A stretch of DNA of 64,000 bases from Jeotgalibacillus campisalis. GTDB lineage: Bacteria; Bacillota; Bacilli; Bacillales; Jeotgalibacillaceae. A program made the position numbers and the translations under genes. Below the pieces are notes generated by a model that did no database searches, was not told the DNA's origin, and was given only the letters and a program-made list of their open reading frames with translations. Of this stretch, positions 55,410 to 64,000 are shown one piece after another (position 1 is the stretch's first letter; every line of letters starts with the position of its first letter). The stretch spans positions 62,001 to 126,000 of the forward strand of contig NZ_JXRR01000013.1 in the NCBI RefSeq assembly GCF_000829515.1, read 5' to 3'.

Positions 55410-55547
55410 ATGTACGGATACGGCGGCTTTGGCGGCGGCGGTTGGGGTGGCGGCTGTGGTTGTGGCGGAGGCTACGGCAGCGGATTTGCCTTGATTGTAG
55501 TACTGTTTATTCTGCTTATTATCATTGGTGCAACTCTATATTGTTAG
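55410..55547 (+). CDS. yjcZ: YjcZ-family sporulation-associated small membrane protein
   Basis: The 45-residue protein has a Gly/Tyr/Cys-rich N-terminal half ([15 protein letters not shown]...) and a C-terminal hydrophobic helix ([18 protein letters not shown]). That is the signature of the YjcZ/sporulation family. Start after TTGGAGG. It lies before spoVIF, as in B. subtilis. A spore-coat or forespore-membrane location is inferred from relatives. Its own terminator follows. Confidence 0.9.
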   Translation: MYGYGGFGGGGWGGGCGCGGGYGSGFALIVVLFILLIIIGATLYC

Positions 55548-55555
55548 TATAAATT

Positions 55556-55582
55556 AAAGACCAGATTCCTGGTCTTTTTTTG
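55556..55582 (+). terminator. Rho-independent terminator after yjcZ
   Basis: AAAGACCAG pairs with CTGGTCTTT around ATTC, followed by TTTT. Confidence 0.9.
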
Positions 55583-55670
55583 TGCAATCGGGATACAGGC
55601 TTATACCATCCTTACTCCTCTTTCATATCCTATACAGAAACCTATGACATAAAAACGGGGATGTGGAAGA

Positions 55671-55919
55671 ATGTTTGATCGAATTGAGAAAAAAACGGGT
55701 GTGAAAATGGATGACATTGTAAAGCTCGCTAGATCGCTGAAGGATGCGGATTTTAAAGATGAAAAAACAGTAAGATCCATCATTAGCAAGGTTTCTTCAC
55801 TTGCGAAGAAGCCTGTATCAAAAGAAAAAGAAGAAATGCTTGTTCAAACAATCCTTAGCGGAAAAGTTCCGAAAGACTTAACCCAGCTTGGAGAAATGTT
55901 AAAAAAGAAGAAAAATTAA
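55671..55919 (+). CDS. spoVIF: Stage VI sporulation protein F
   Basis: The 82-residue basic, helical protein matches SpoVIF/YjcC (MFDRIEKKTGVKMDDI..., then KDEKTVRSIISKVSSLAKKPVSKEKEEMLVQTILSG-type layout). In B. subtilis it is a mother-cell protein needed for correct late coat assembly and stabilises GerR. The yjcZ-spoVIF neighbourhood is conserved. A GGGGATGTGGAAG sequence precedes the start. Confidence 0.92.
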   Translation: MFDRIEKKTGVKMDDIVKLARSLKDADFKDEKTVRSIISKVSSLAKKPVSKEKEEMLVQTILSGKVPKDLTQLGEMLKKKKN

Positions 55920-55943
55920 GGATGGGACAGCAAGAAAAAAGAT

Positions 55944-55990
55944 TGCCTTCACAGACATGAGACTTTCTGTGAGGACAGTCTATTTTTGTG
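55944..55990 (+). terminator. Probable terminator after spoVIF
   Basis: CCTTCACAGA pairs with TCTGTGAGG, followed shortly by CTATTTTTGTG. The stem has one bulge and the T run is several bases away, so confidence is moderate. Confidence 0.45.
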
Positions 55991-56141
55991 TGCAGACTTA
56001 TTTACTTCTCAACTGAAGGACTACTACTTATTTTTATCTAGTCAGCTAGCTGTATTATGGGGGGCAAACTGAACCCGGGTATTTGCATGAGCGTCTGTGA
56101 ATAAAATAAATGATTAGGATCACAGTTGAAAGGAGAAAGCG

Positions 56142-56987
56142 ATGTCTGTAGTCAATACAAGAATATGGATAAAAAAATTTATTGAGCAGTGTGAAAAGAA
56201 TCCGAGGAAAAATCCTGCTGCATTTCAGGTTGAATCTATTTGTACGCCATTACAATCGGTCTTTCCTCATATTCCGCCAAAAGATCTGATGGCACTGCTT
56301 TTAAAGCATGGGCTTTTTAATGCAAAAGAATGGCAGGAGATTTCACGAATAAATATAGATCCATCGCTTCAGGATCCTTGGGTAACAATTGAAAAAGATT
56401 TTCAGTTGTTAAAAAAACGATGGAATGGACCGGATTGCCCGATCTACATTTTGCCAATTCGGACTGACTTGAAAACGTCGGATGAAAGTCCATTTGAGAA
56501 AAATGGACTGGCGTTCAAGCAGGGGGTGTTTCTTTTTATATCGCCATCTCTGTCACTTGGCAGCTTAAAGGCCATTTTTGCCCATGAATATAATCATGTC
56601 TGCCGGCTGCATCAATTGAATGTACCAATTGAAAAAATGACATTAAAAGAGTCTTTAATTATTGAGGGGCTCGGAGAATATTCGGTTAAGGAGCTGGGAG
56701 GAGAACGATTTTTAGCTCCTTGGACTCATTTGTATACAGAAGCAGAGAGAATAAAGATATGGAAAAAAGCATTTTTGCCGGAGTTAACGCGTGAAGGAAC
56801 GGACCATCATCGAAAATTTTTATATGGAACGAATAAGAAAGCATTGCCAAAATGGATTGGTTATCATATTGGTTTTCATATTATTTGTTCGTATATCGAG
56901 CAAAATGGACCGCGATCTATGAAGCAATTACTAACTGTCTCATCAGACGAGATAATCTGTAAATCGGCATTTAAGCTTGATAATTAA
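56142..56987 (+). CDS. DUF2268 putative zinc protease (YjaZ type)
   Basis: The 281-residue soluble protein has the zinc-binding motif HEYNHVCRL (about 149-157) and a following Glu in SLIIEGLGEY. That is the layout of the DUF2268 gluzincin-like family that includes YjaZ. No signal peptide, so it is probably cytoplasmic. Substrate unknown. Start after AAAGGAG. It is 73 bases before the flavoprotein gene and may be co-transcribed with it. Confidence 0.85.
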   Translation: MSVVNTRIWIKKFIEQCEKNPRKNPAAFQVESICTPLQSVFPHIPPKDLMALLLKHGLFNAKEWQEISRINIDPSLQDPWVTIEKDFQLLKKRWNGPDCPIYILPIRTDLKTSDESPFEKNGLAFKQGVFLFISPSLSLGSLKAIFAHEYNHVCRLHQLNVPIEKMTLKESLIIEGLGEYSVKELGGERFLAPWTHLYTEAERIKIWKKAFLPELTREGTDHHRKFLYGTNKKALPKWIGYHIGFHIICSYIEQNGPRSMKQLLTVSSDEIICKSAFKLDN

Positions 56988-57060
56988 CTGCTTTTGGCAG
57001 AATGGAAACCTCTTCTTTGTTACAAACTAAACAGATCTAAGGAAATAAGGAGAGGTTTGT

Positions 57061-58149
57061 GTGAAAATTGCCATTATGGGAGCTGGTCTATCGGGTCTTG
57101 CCTGCGCACTGACGCTTGAAAAATATGGCTGTCAGGCAGATGTATTTGAAAAAAGGGGGCTGGCAGGGGATCGTTTTATTTATGCTGAAGCCATGTTTTC
57201 AATGTTTCATCATCCAATCGATGATGCCGTAAGCTATTTATCAGTGGAGCATGGCATTCATTTAAAGCCATCTAGTACTATTCAAAAAACAGAGATCTGG
57301 ACAGAAAACGAGCGCTCTTCTTTAAATGGGCACTTAGGTTATGTCAACATGAGAGGAAAACATCCCGCCGCATATGAAAAGCAGCTGGCAGATCAGCTGC
57401 AAGGCAAGATTCGTTTTCATCAAGATGTCAGCCATACCGAAATTTCAAAAGAGTACACTCATACCGTGTTAGCGACGGGTGACTCATTGGATACAGAGAA
57501 AATACAGCCTTATAAAACAGCATTAACGGTTCGATTTATCGGAGCTATCGTTGCTGGAGAATTTGATATCACGACAGTCCACACATTTTTCAACAATCTT
57601 TTTGCACCGAAGGGAATGGCTTATCTTTTGCCGCATTCGGTACACGAAGCATCCCTTATACTGGTGTATCCGCAATACCCTGAAAATGAGGTGCTTGATA
57701 AGGATGAGCTATGGGAGAACTGTCTAGTTGAATGCAGAAAGAGGCTTAATCAAAACCTTGCATTAATCAGTATGTTTGAACTTGAAAATTACCGGATTGG
57801 CACAACAGAAACACCAAGGATTGGCAATACATTTTTTGTTGGAAACTGTTTTGGTTCAATCATGCCTTTTTTAGGTTTCGGACAATTGGAATCCATCTTA
57901 ACAGGGATTTATGCGGCACAAGCTATCGCTGGAAAAGGTAATTATGAAGATCTTGTTCGACCTCTATACAAAAGCTACCATGACTCTCTCTCATTAAGAA
58001 GAGGGATTGAAAAGCTTGATAATAAGCAGCTTGATTTCTTGGCCGCATCCATCCGCAATCCGTTAATGGAGAAACTGCTTTTAAGTAAAAGAGTGGACGG
58101 ATTAAAGATAGCAAGCCGCCTGATTCATCCATTTCAAAAAAGAAGTTAG
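57061..58149 (+). CDS. FAD/NAD(P)-binding oxidoreductase of unknown substrate
   Basis: The 362-residue protein begins with a classical dinucleotide-binding fold (IAIMGAGLSGLACALTLEKYG, acidic residue after the second strand at DVFEKRG). It also has the terminal FAD motif GNCFGSIMPFLGFGQLESILTG (about 265-286). It looks like a small member of the geranylgeranyl-reductase/monooxygenase-like flavoproteins. The substrate domain is not recognisable. GTG start after AGGAGAGG. Confidence 0.75.
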   Translation: MKIAIMGAGLSGLACALTLEKYGCQADVFEKRGLAGDRFIYAEAMFSMFHHPIDDAVSYLSVEHGIHLKPSSTIQKTEIWTENERSSLNGHLGYVNMRGKHPAAYEKQLADQLQGKIRFHQDVSHTEISKEYTHTVLATGDSLDTEKIQPYKTALTVRFIGAIVAGEFDITTVHTFFNNLFAPKGMAYLLPHSVHEASLILVYPQYPENEVLDKDELWENCLVECRKRLNQNLALISMFELENYRIGTTETPRIGNTFFVGNCFGSIMPFLGFGQLESILTGIYAAQAIAGKGNYEDLVRPLYKSYHDSLSLRRGIEKLDNKQLDFLAASIRNPLMEKLLLSKRVDGLKIASRLIHPFQKRS

Positions 58150-58179
58150 CAGAGATTAACTAACACTCAAGCTTCGAAA

Positions 58180-58863
58180 TTATTCTGGAAGCTTGTCCTC
58201 TTTGAAATCCACATAAATTGTGCCGTCTTTTTGTAGACCGGCATAAAAAACATCGGAAAGTGACTTTACTCCCGACAGCATTAATTGTTGATGAAGCCAT
58301 GGTTCGGATCGGTCCAATTTTGTTAAATTTTCTGTATGGATTTTTCCGTCTGATACTAAGGTTGTAGCAACGGGGCTTTTCTTTATTGAGTCAACGCTTG
58401 GGCCAGGGACAGGCGGACTTTTTTTCAAAACAGAAAGATTTCCATTCGTTTCAAAAATAGCATAATCCACTTCGGAGAGGATGAATATATCTTTGTCTCT
58501 CAAAAGAGAAAGCAGCGCGTCAAGATCAACACGCGCCTTTTTTAATTCCTTTTCCATTATTTTTCCTTGTTTAATTAAAATCTTAGGCTCACCATCGAGA
58601 GCCTTTCGAAGTTTTGGACTTTGAATATCAAGCCACTCGAGTGCAATGGTGATCGTACTCCAGCCAATCAGTCCAACCAGTCCATTACGCACGGGTACAT
58701 CTGGATTAATCGCAAGGTTCGCACCGATGGAACCGATCGCAATTCCGGATACAAAATTAAAAAAAGTAAGTTGGGAAATTTCCTGTCTTCCCATCAGCCT
58801 TGTTAAAACTAAAAGTACAAAAAAAGAGAGGATGATTCTCAATCCCAACTCAAGTAATGACAT
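58180..58863 (-). CDS. YetF/DUF421 membrane protein
   Basis: The 227-residue protein has three N-terminal helices with the conserved RLMGRQEISQLTFFNFVSGIAIGSIGANL segment and a cytoplasmic domain of paired YetF repeats (KARVDLDALLSLLRDKDIFILSEVDYAIFETNGNLSV). The family is common in endospore formers and is linked to spore germination and envelope biology. I start at ATG 58863 after AAAGGAGAAGGAG; a frame to 58974 is open but has no site. Converges on the flavoprotein gene. Confidence 0.9.
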   Translation of the reverse strand: MSLLELGLRIILSFFVLLVLTRLMGRQEISQLTFFNFVSGIAIGSIGANLAINPDVPVRNGLVGLIGWSTITIALEWLDIQSPKLRKALDGEPKILIKQGKIMEKELKKARVDLDALLSLLRDKDIFILSEVDYAIFETNGNLSVLKKSPPVPGPSVDSIKKSPVATTLVSDGKIHTENLTKLDRSEPWLHQQLMLSGVKSLSDVFYAGLQKDGTIYVDFKEDKLPE

Positions 58864-59132
58864 AGTTAAAACTCCTTCTCCTTTAAAAACACAGACAGGA
58901 GTATTATCTCTTTGTTTCATTTCATTTATGTGCGGATTTAAGATGACTCTCTTGATATTGATTCTTTTTTGCAAAAAAATGGCGAGAAGAACGAGCTTAC
59001 AGAATCCTTAATTGACTGTCTTACATAACGAATTAACTTTGAACATGAATAGTTCGTGTAATTAGAAATAGTGTAGTAAGAAAGAGGACTGAAGTGAGTG
59101 ATGCAGGAGAACTTTTTAAGGAGTGAACCAAA

Positions 59133-60578
59133 GTGGGAGCGATAAAGGGGTCAGAGTATATAAATAGAATAAATCAAATGAAAAATCATGTATGGATAGA
59201 CGGCAGTCGTGTCAAGGGAGACATCTCAGTGCATCCAGCATTTAAAGGGGTAATGAAAAGCCAGGCTGCGCTTTATGATCTGCAGCATAAAAAATCGATA
59301 ACAGAAATGATGACATTTCGATCACCTCTGACAGGAAAACGGGTAGGGGCTTCTTTTTTACTGCCTACATCTAAAGAAGATTTGCTTCAGCGCAGGCTGA
59401 TGATACAGGAGTGGGCCAGATCACATGCAGGGATGATGGGCAGAAGTCCTGATTACATGAATACTGTGCTGGTTTCCCTTGTTGCTTCTTCCTATTTGCT
59501 TGAAGAAAAAGAAAATTGTTTTCCTGAGCATATTGTTTCTCTTTTTGAAAAGGCCAGGGAAAATGATTGGTCCTTTACTCATACGTTTATCGATCCTCAG
59601 GTAAACCGTGCCCCTTATCAGTATAGTAACGAATCCGATGAGATCATTGCAGCAAAAATTGTTGATCGCACAGATAAAGGGATTATTCTCCATGGAGCAA
59701 AGCTTCTTGCGACTCAAGGAGGAATGACAGACGAAATCATCGTATATTCTCCAGCTGGAATGCTCAATTCAGATTACTCTTATTCTTTCTCCATTCCAAG
59801 CAATACCAAGGGATTAAAATTTATTTGCCGTCCGCCTTTTTGCCGAACAGAATCCACCTTTGATTCACCGCTTGGAGCCCGATTTGAAGAAAGCGATGCA
59901 CTGGTCGTTTTTGATCATGTGCTGGTACCATGGGACCGAGTCTTCCATCACAGCAATATTGAGGCGACGGACACTCTCTCAAAAAAAGGCGCTTATGCCC
60001 AGCTGGCTCTTCATCAGGTAGCATCGAGACAGGTAGTAAAGGTTGAATTTATTTTAGGCGTCGCACAGTTGATGGTTGACAGCATCAGCATTGGAGATTA
60101 CCTGCATGTTCGTGACAAAATTTCTGAAATTATCATTGCTCTCGAGACAATGAAAGCTTTGGTTGTGGCATCTGAAACAGGGGCTTCTACGGATCATGGG
60201 TATATGCTGCCTGATATTAATCCACTATATGCTGCGATTAATCTATTCCCACGCCTATACCCGCGGCTTACTGAAATTCTTCAGCTGTTAGGAGCAAGCG
60301 GTTTGGTTTCAATCCCCACAGAAGCGGATTTTCATTCGGAAATTCAAAAGGACTTAAATCAATACTTGCAATCGAAATCAAAAGACGCAACAAGCCGAGT
60401 AAAAATATTCAGACTGGCTTGGGACACGTGCATGAGTGAATTTGGATCAAGACAAACCTTATACGAGCGTTTTTTCTTTGGTGACCCGGTTCGATTATCG
60501 AGCTCATTATATCAGATCTACGAACGGAAGGCATTGACAAAACGGGTGGAGGAACAGTTTTTAATTGATCCCGAGTAA
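59133..60578 (+). CDS. HpaB-like flavin-dependent oxygenase (4-hydroxyphenylacetate 3-monooxygenase family)
   Basis: The 481-residue large component of two-component, FADH2-dependent aromatic hydroxylases has an acyl-CoA-dehydrogenase-like fold. Blocks include AGMMGRSPDYMNTVLVSLVAS near 95 and FTHTFIDPQVNRAP near 147. SDEIIAAKIVDRTDKGIILHGAKLLATQG sits near 168, and FDHVLVPWDRVFHHSNIEA near 265. No HpaC-type flavin reductase is adjacent. GTG start after AAGGAG. Substrate may be a hydroxyphenyl compound, but relatives differ. Confidence 0.87.
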   Translation: MGAIKGSEYINRINQMKNHVWIDGSRVKGDISVHPAFKGVMKSQAALYDLQHKKSITEMMTFRSPLTGKRVGASFLLPTSKEDLLQRRLMIQEWARSHAGMMGRSPDYMNTVLVSLVASSYLLEEKENCFPEHIVSLFEKARENDWSFTHTFIDPQVNRAPYQYSNESDEIIAAKIVDRTDKGIILHGAKLLATQGGMTDEIIVYSPAGMLNSDYSYSFSIPSNTKGLKFICRPPFCRTESTFDSPLGARFEESDALVVFDHVLVPWDRVFHHSNIEATDTLSKKGAYAQLALHQVASRQVVKVEFILGVAQLMVDSISIGDYLHVRDKISEIIIALETMKALVVASETGASTDHGYMLPDINPLYAAINLFPRLYPRLTEILQLLGASGLVSIPTEADFHSEIQKDLNQYLQSKSKDATSRVKIFRLAWDTCMSEFGSRQTLYERFFFGDPVRLSSSLYQIYERKALTKRVEEQFLIDPE

Positions 60579-60719
60579 AATATGGGACCTCCACAGTAGT
60601 AGTGGAACTTTAATTGTAATAATATGGAGACTTTTTTTGATTATGTGTGACTTTTGGATAATGCGGGTAATTAGATAGGAAGCTCTTAGATTTAAGTAGG
60701 AGTGTACTGGAGGGATTAG

Positions 60720-61184
60720 ATGAGTCATCATCCAATGGTAATGTCAGCAAAAAGAATGATACAGGAAGCATTTGAAGGGCCGGCAGATCCGCAAGAAGGC
60801 AGTTACTATGTGAATACGGAACCTAATTCAGGCGTTTTGGGGCTTCTTGAATCCATTTCAGCTCAAAAAGCCTCTCAAGACATTAATGGAACAAACCTTG
60901 CAGCGCATACTGACCATGTCCGCTATTATGTATGGGGAACGAATGAAATTTTAACCGGTAATGAAAATCCTAAAATGCAATGGGAAGAAAGCTGGAAAAT
61001 TGAAAACGTTTCAGATGAAGAGTGGAGAGATCTTCAGGAGGAGCTGCGCACTGAGTACAAAAAATTGCTTGAAGGTGTAGACCGGATGAAATCCATTGAT
61101 ATCCATACAAATGAAGTATTGGGTTCTCTGGCTCATACAGCTTATCATCTTGGTGCGATGAAACAAATGATGAAAATGGTGTAA
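60720..61184 (+). CDS. DinB-like four-helix protein
   Basis: The 154-residue protein has a DinB-superfamily pattern. There is a histidine pair in NLAAHTDHVRYYVWG (about 61-68), a helix with EWRDLQEELRTEYKKLLEGVD, and a C-terminal histidine in GSLAHTAYHLGAMKQM (about 136-148). These suggest a metal-binding bundle related to thiol-dependent S-transferases. Specific function unknown. Start after GGAGGG. It is 141 bases after the HpaB-like gene. Confidence 0.75.
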   Translation: MSHHPMVMSAKRMIQEAFEGPADPQEGSYYVNTEPNSGVLGLLESISAQKASQDINGTNLAAHTDHVRYYVWGTNEILTGNENPKMQWEESWKIENVSDEEWRDLQEELRTEYKKLLEGVDRMKSIDIHTNEVLGSLAHTAYHLGAMKQMMKMV

Positions 61185-61560
61185 TTCTTTTTATTTCATT
61201 ATCGTTTTAAAAAGCAATCCGAAAATCAATCGTTTCGTCTTTTACAACGTATATGCAGTTAAACAACCCCTACTTAGCGACCAATGACCGGTCACTTGAA
61301 GTGGGGGTTTTACGCGCTTTTAGAGATCAGGCTGATGCTGCATCCAAACTGTCTCACCTTCCATTTCTTATACCATCTAACGAGCCCGAATCAGCTATCT
61401 TGTAATAACGCTTTTATTAAAAGTGCTGAATTTAAGAGCACATATAAACAATCGATGAACACCAGACCAAATTTAATCAACCAGGCTCCTATTCTTTACG
61501 TGTTCAACAAATTCCCTTAAACTGTCTACTAATATGACAAACAAAAAGAGGGTTACTAAA
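61185..61560. other. Spacer before the C45 hydrolase gene
   Basis: Apart from the hairpin at 61264 I see no gene. A 78-codon plus-strand frame (61284-61520) lacks a ribosome binding site and starts inside the hairpin. Confidence 0.4.
61264..61312 (+). terminator. Terminator-like hairpin
   Basis: AACCCCTACTT pairs with AAGTGGGGGTTTT (one bulge) around a roughly 25-base loop that itself contains GACCGGTC. T run short. Confidence 0.6.
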
Positions 61561-62631
61561 ATGAAAAAAGTACATAGTGATATCCTGCAATTTCGTGGTT
61601 CACACTACGATTTTGGGCTGTTACAGGGAAGGCTTCTAAAAGATTCCCTGACAGTTGAAAACCGGGAGAAACAGTGGAAGGTAAGAAAGCCGAGATTTAC
61701 AGTGGCGGAAGCTGAAGTTAAAGATGCGATCACGAGGTTTACACCTGGTCTGTGGGAAGAATTGCTTGGGATACGAGAGGCGCTGGATTGGACAATGGAG
61801 CGTGTCATGATGGAGTTTGGAGGATACAGGGTCGATTATAATCGCTCAGGCTGCTCTATTATGACGGGGGATGGCTATATGGTCCGGAACTATGATTATA
61901 TGCCAAAGACCTATGAGGGCCGCTACCTATTTTATCAGCCAACCGACAGCGGTTACGCCACAGCTGGACCTTCCCAGCGAATTACGGGACGTATGGACGG
62001 CATGAACGAACATGGTCTTTCTCTAGGCTACAATTTCATGCACAGAAAAAGACCTGGCAACGGATTTATTTGCTGCACAATCGGCAGGATGATCCTTGAA
62101 TCCTGTGCAAATGTTGAAGAAGCTGTGCAGATGCTAAAAGAAATTCCTCACCGCCATTCATTCAGCTATACGGTTTTTGATAAAAGCAATCAATCACTAA
62201 TAATTGAAACATCTCCAAGAGGAGTGGAGGTCAGAAGCTCAAATGTTTGTACGAACCATTTTGAAATCATGACCAAGGAAAATCGGTATCATCTGGTTGA
62301 TTCAAAAAAGAGAATGAATGCAATTAATTCACAGCGGCACGAAGTTACAACTCCATATGATGCTTTTCGCTTAATGAACGATACTAATAAAGGTGTGTTT
62401 TCAAAGCTTTACAGCGACTGGGCAGGAACGATTCACACCTCAGGCTACCTGCCGCGTGAAATGAAACTATGGTTTGCGCTTGGCGGAGATCAGGAACCTG
62501 CAGAGATTGACTTTGGGGGCTGGCTGGAAGGAAAAGATGTACAGCTCGACAAAATGACTGGCGAAATCGATACAGATCTTCCTTTTGTGCATATGGATAA
62601 AGGAGCGTATTGGTCTGCAAAAAAAGAGTAG
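61561..62631 (+). CDS. C45-family autoproteolytic acyltransferase/hydrolase
   Basis: The 356-residue Ntn-hydrolase is related to acyl-CoA:6-aminopenicillanic acid acyltransferase. The presumed nucleophile is the Cys of YNRSGCSIM (near residue 98), which becomes N-terminal after self-cleavage. It is followed by GDGYMVRNYDYMP and GMNEHGLSLGYNFMHR, the conserved oxyanion and substrate blocks. Bacterial members cleave or form amide bonds of unknown natural substrates. Start at ATG 61561 after GAGGG; a longer frame opens at 61534. Confidence 0.85.
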   Translation: MKKVHSDILQFRGSHYDFGLLQGRLLKDSLTVENREKQWKVRKPRFTVAEAEVKDAITRFTPGLWEELLGIREALDWTMERVMMEFGGYRVDYNRSGCSIMTGDGYMVRNYDYMPKTYEGRYLFYQPTDSGYATAGPSQRITGRMDGMNEHGLSLGYNFMHRKRPGNGFICCTIGRMILESCANVEEAVQMLKEIPHRHSFSYTVFDKSNQSLIIETSPRGVEVRSSNVCTNHFEIMTKENRYHLVDSKKRMNAINSQRHEVTTPYDAFRLMNDTNKGVFSKLYSDWAGTIHTSGYLPREMKLWFALGGDQEPAEIDFGGWLEGKDVQLDKMTGEIDTDLPFVHMDKGAYWSAKKE

Positions 62632-62718
62632 TACAGGTTTGATAAGGGGTAATCGAGAGGCTCATCCGGCGTGGAGGGTGAGCTCTAACTATTAAGAGAG
62701 CAACCGCTGCATAACAAG

Positions 62719-62748
62719 AAGGCTGAGACAAAAGTGTCTTAGCCTCTT
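62719..62748 (+). terminator. Terminator hairpin, near copy of the one at 3773
   Basis: AAGGCTGAGACA pairs with TGTCTTAGCCTCTT across AAAG. Shares the GAGACAAAAGTGTCT core with 3773-3798. Confidence 0.65.
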
Positions 62749-62885
62749 GGACCGGTTCGCTGCGCTTCAGGTGGACGCTTTCCGCAGGGACGGGAGCTTG
62801 AGCCTTTTCAGGGCCTTGCCCTTCAAAGTCTCAAGCAACCGTCATATCCTGCAGGAGTCGCCACCTTCCGCTCCGCTCACCTCAT
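62742..62885 (-). repeat. Dispersed intergenic repeat, copy 2
   Basis: Read on the minus strand it starts CGGAGCGG, has TGGCGACTCCTGCAGGATA (62845-62863), then GACGG and GCTTGAGAC, then GCGGAAAGCGTCCACCTGAAG. The first blocks match copy 1 at 54175-54300 in order and spacing. No open frame of its own. Confidence 0.7.
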
Positions 62886-62958
62886 ACTTTTAATAAATAC
62901 AACTTCATTTTTTAACTTTTTTTGAGTTTTGAACCAACCTCGTTCAAATTATATCTTG

Positions 62959-63915
62959 TTATACTTTTGAAACCGCTTTTCCAACGTTTATTCCAGATAG
63001 TATGGCACTTTCAATACGGGTTCTGCCGCTTGCATCCGTTTCAGTGAGAAAACTGTCACCAGCAACATAAACCGGGTGCTGATCCAGACGTAAAAAAGGC
63101 TGTCTAACTACATCGTTGGCTTCAGAATAACGCCAGCGTTTGAGCTCGGCAGCATCTATCTGCTCAGTGATTTGAGCAGGAAGGGATAAAATCAGCTTTT
63201 CTAAAACCTTTTCATCCTTTAAATGGAAATGTTTATCACTCCAATCTCCAGACATGTAAACGGAAAGAATTGGAGTCTCAGAAATTCCTTTTTGATCATT
63301 CGCTACAATTTTGTCTACTCCTTCAGGCAGATCCTGTGATCGGATACCTGATTCTCCAATTGCGAGCGTTGATGTTAATGAAAGAAGTCCGACAAAGCAA
63401 GATTTGAAGCTTAAAGCCTTCAGCAGCTCTTCCGTTTGACCGCTCAGCAGACCTGGAGATTGTTGAAGCAGCACTAGTGATTGCGGAACAGGAGCTGTGA
63501 GAATGAGAGCATCACTTTGGTAGTGCTCTTCCTTTTCGGTGAGAACTTTTACACCCGAGTCATCTGATAGAATTTTTATTGCCCGCTGGTTAAGCTGGAT
63601 CTGAAGAGGGGCAGCTATTTTTTTGATAAAAGGGTTCATGCCGTCGATGCCTATATATCTGGGGAAGTCATCACCAAACCATTTCTTAACCCAGCCGTTA
63701 TCAAGCCATTCCTCTGTTAAAGACTGCAAGACGGCTGAGCGGACGGTAAAGAATTGAGCTCCATGATCAGCTCTGCCTTCACCGATTCTTCTGGTGGCCA
63801 TACGCCCGCCTGCGCTTCTTCCTTTTTCAATTATAATTGTTTCGTGCCCTCGTTCTTCCAGCGTTTTGGCAGCGAATATCCCGCTTAATCCACCGCCGAT
63901 AATGGTAACTTTCAT
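62959..63915 (-). CDS. Renalase-like FAD-dependent oxidoreductase
   Basis: The 318-residue flavoprotein has the N-terminal motif VTIIGGGLSGIFAAKTLEERG, the acidic strand end IIIEKGRSAGGRMATRR and DHGAQFFTVRS. It also has a C-terminal FAD block YVAGDSFLTETDASGRTRIESAILSG. The RSAGGRMATRRIGEGRADHGAQ pattern is typical of the renalase/amine-oxidase-related group, whose bacterial members oxidise aberrant dihydronicotinamide isomers. Specific activity is not proven here. A GGGGATGGG site precedes the ATG, and the start overlaps the stop of an upstream minus-strand frame (partly outside the window). Confidence 0.82.
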   Translation of the reverse strand: MKVTIIGGGLSGIFAAKTLEERGHETIIIEKGRSAGGRMATRRIGEGRADHGAQFFTVRSAVLQSLTEEWLDNGWVKKWFGDDFPRYIGIDGMNPFIKKIAAPLQIQLNQRAIKILSDDSGVKVLTEKEEHYQSDALILTAPVPQSLVLLQQSPGLLSGQTEELLKALSFKSCFVGLLSLTSTLAIGESGIRSQDLPEGVDKIVANDQKGISETPILSVYMSGDWSDKHFHLKDEKVLEKLILSLPAQITEQIDAAELKRWRYSEANDVVRQPFLRLDQHPVYVAGDSFLTETDASGRTRIESAILSGINVGKAVSKV

Positions 63916-64000
63916 TCTATTCCCATCCCCTTTTTTATCTGGTTTCGCAAATACATTAAACGTTCTTCAGTTAATCATCCATCGAGCTGTGATTGACGCC

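Noticed and set aside
58168-58195. CAAGCTTC/GAAGCTTG hairpin between convergent genes
   Set aside because: It overlaps the stop of the YetF gene and has no T run; too weak to call a terminator.
61284-61520. 78-codon frame upstream of the C45 gene
   Set aside because: Starts inside a terminator-like hairpin and lacks a ribosome binding site.
63916-63995. Possible end of an upstream minus-strand gene overlapping the renalase-like start by ATGA
   Set aside because: The last 20 codons look coding, but the frame has a TGA further up and the rest lies outside the window, so I did not list it as a gene.

Overview
The window looks like chromosome of a low-GC, endospore-forming member of the Bacillales. 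The evidence is strong GGAGG-type ribosome binding sites, class III fructose-bisphosphatase, YjcZ and SpoVIF sporulation proteins, a TasA/TapA/SipW-type matrix cluster, bacillopeptidase F, an S-box riboswitch and cre-like sites. I cannot name the species. I see no rRNA, tRNA, prophage, transposase or CRISPR array.

Layout. 1-3762: end of a sensor kinase, then an ABC ATPase and a large FtsX-type permease. 3870-7337: alcohol dehydrogenase, a P-loop kinase-like protein, a small unknown protein and a DMT exporter. 7483-22151: the standout region, a self-contained glycan locus. It has three intracellular exo-glycosidases (GH31 alpha-xylosidase, GH42 beta-galactosidase, GH95 alpha-L-fucosidase type), a DUF624 membrane protein, a YesM/YesN-type two-component system and an LplB/LplC/LplA-type ABC importer. 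The enzyme trio matches the fucose-galactose-xylose side chain of fucosylated xyloglucan, so the locus probably imports and dismantles such oligosaccharides. All three transcription units carry the same TGACATGA-centred motif exactly 44 nt before a -10-like hexamer, and two of them carry cre-like sites.

22325-25955 (minus strand): a secreted HNH nuclease with a small downstream partner, then a DUF1611 (DgcN-type) gene overlapping an ornithine-racemase-like gene, preceded by a leader with an attenuator-like hairpin. 26657-28588: fbp. 28615-28854: a small frame broken by one TAG. 29583-36139: bacillopeptidase F, TasA/camelysin-like fibre protein, an acidic TapA-like protein and SipW peptidase, i.e. 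an extracellular matrix and protease module in a different order from Bacillus subtilis.

36344-45568: AraC/GyrI-type regulator, aromatic flavin monooxygenase, GNAT, an ECM4/YqjG-type glutathionyl-hydroquinone-reductase-like protein, DUF5412, class I aldolase, NhaC antiporter, SH3-NlpC/P60 hydrolase and a small XRE regulator. 46003-50049: SAM riboswitch, cysJ, cysI and a degraded frame. 50289-54110: OatA-like acyltransferase and a BCCT transporter. 54175-54374 and 62719-62885 hold two inverted copies of an intergenic repeat. 54437-63915: small unknown gene, VOC protein, yjcZ, spoVIF, YjaZ-like protease, flavoproteins, YetF, HpaB-like oxygenase, DinB-like protein, C45 hydrolase and a renalase-like oxidoreductase.
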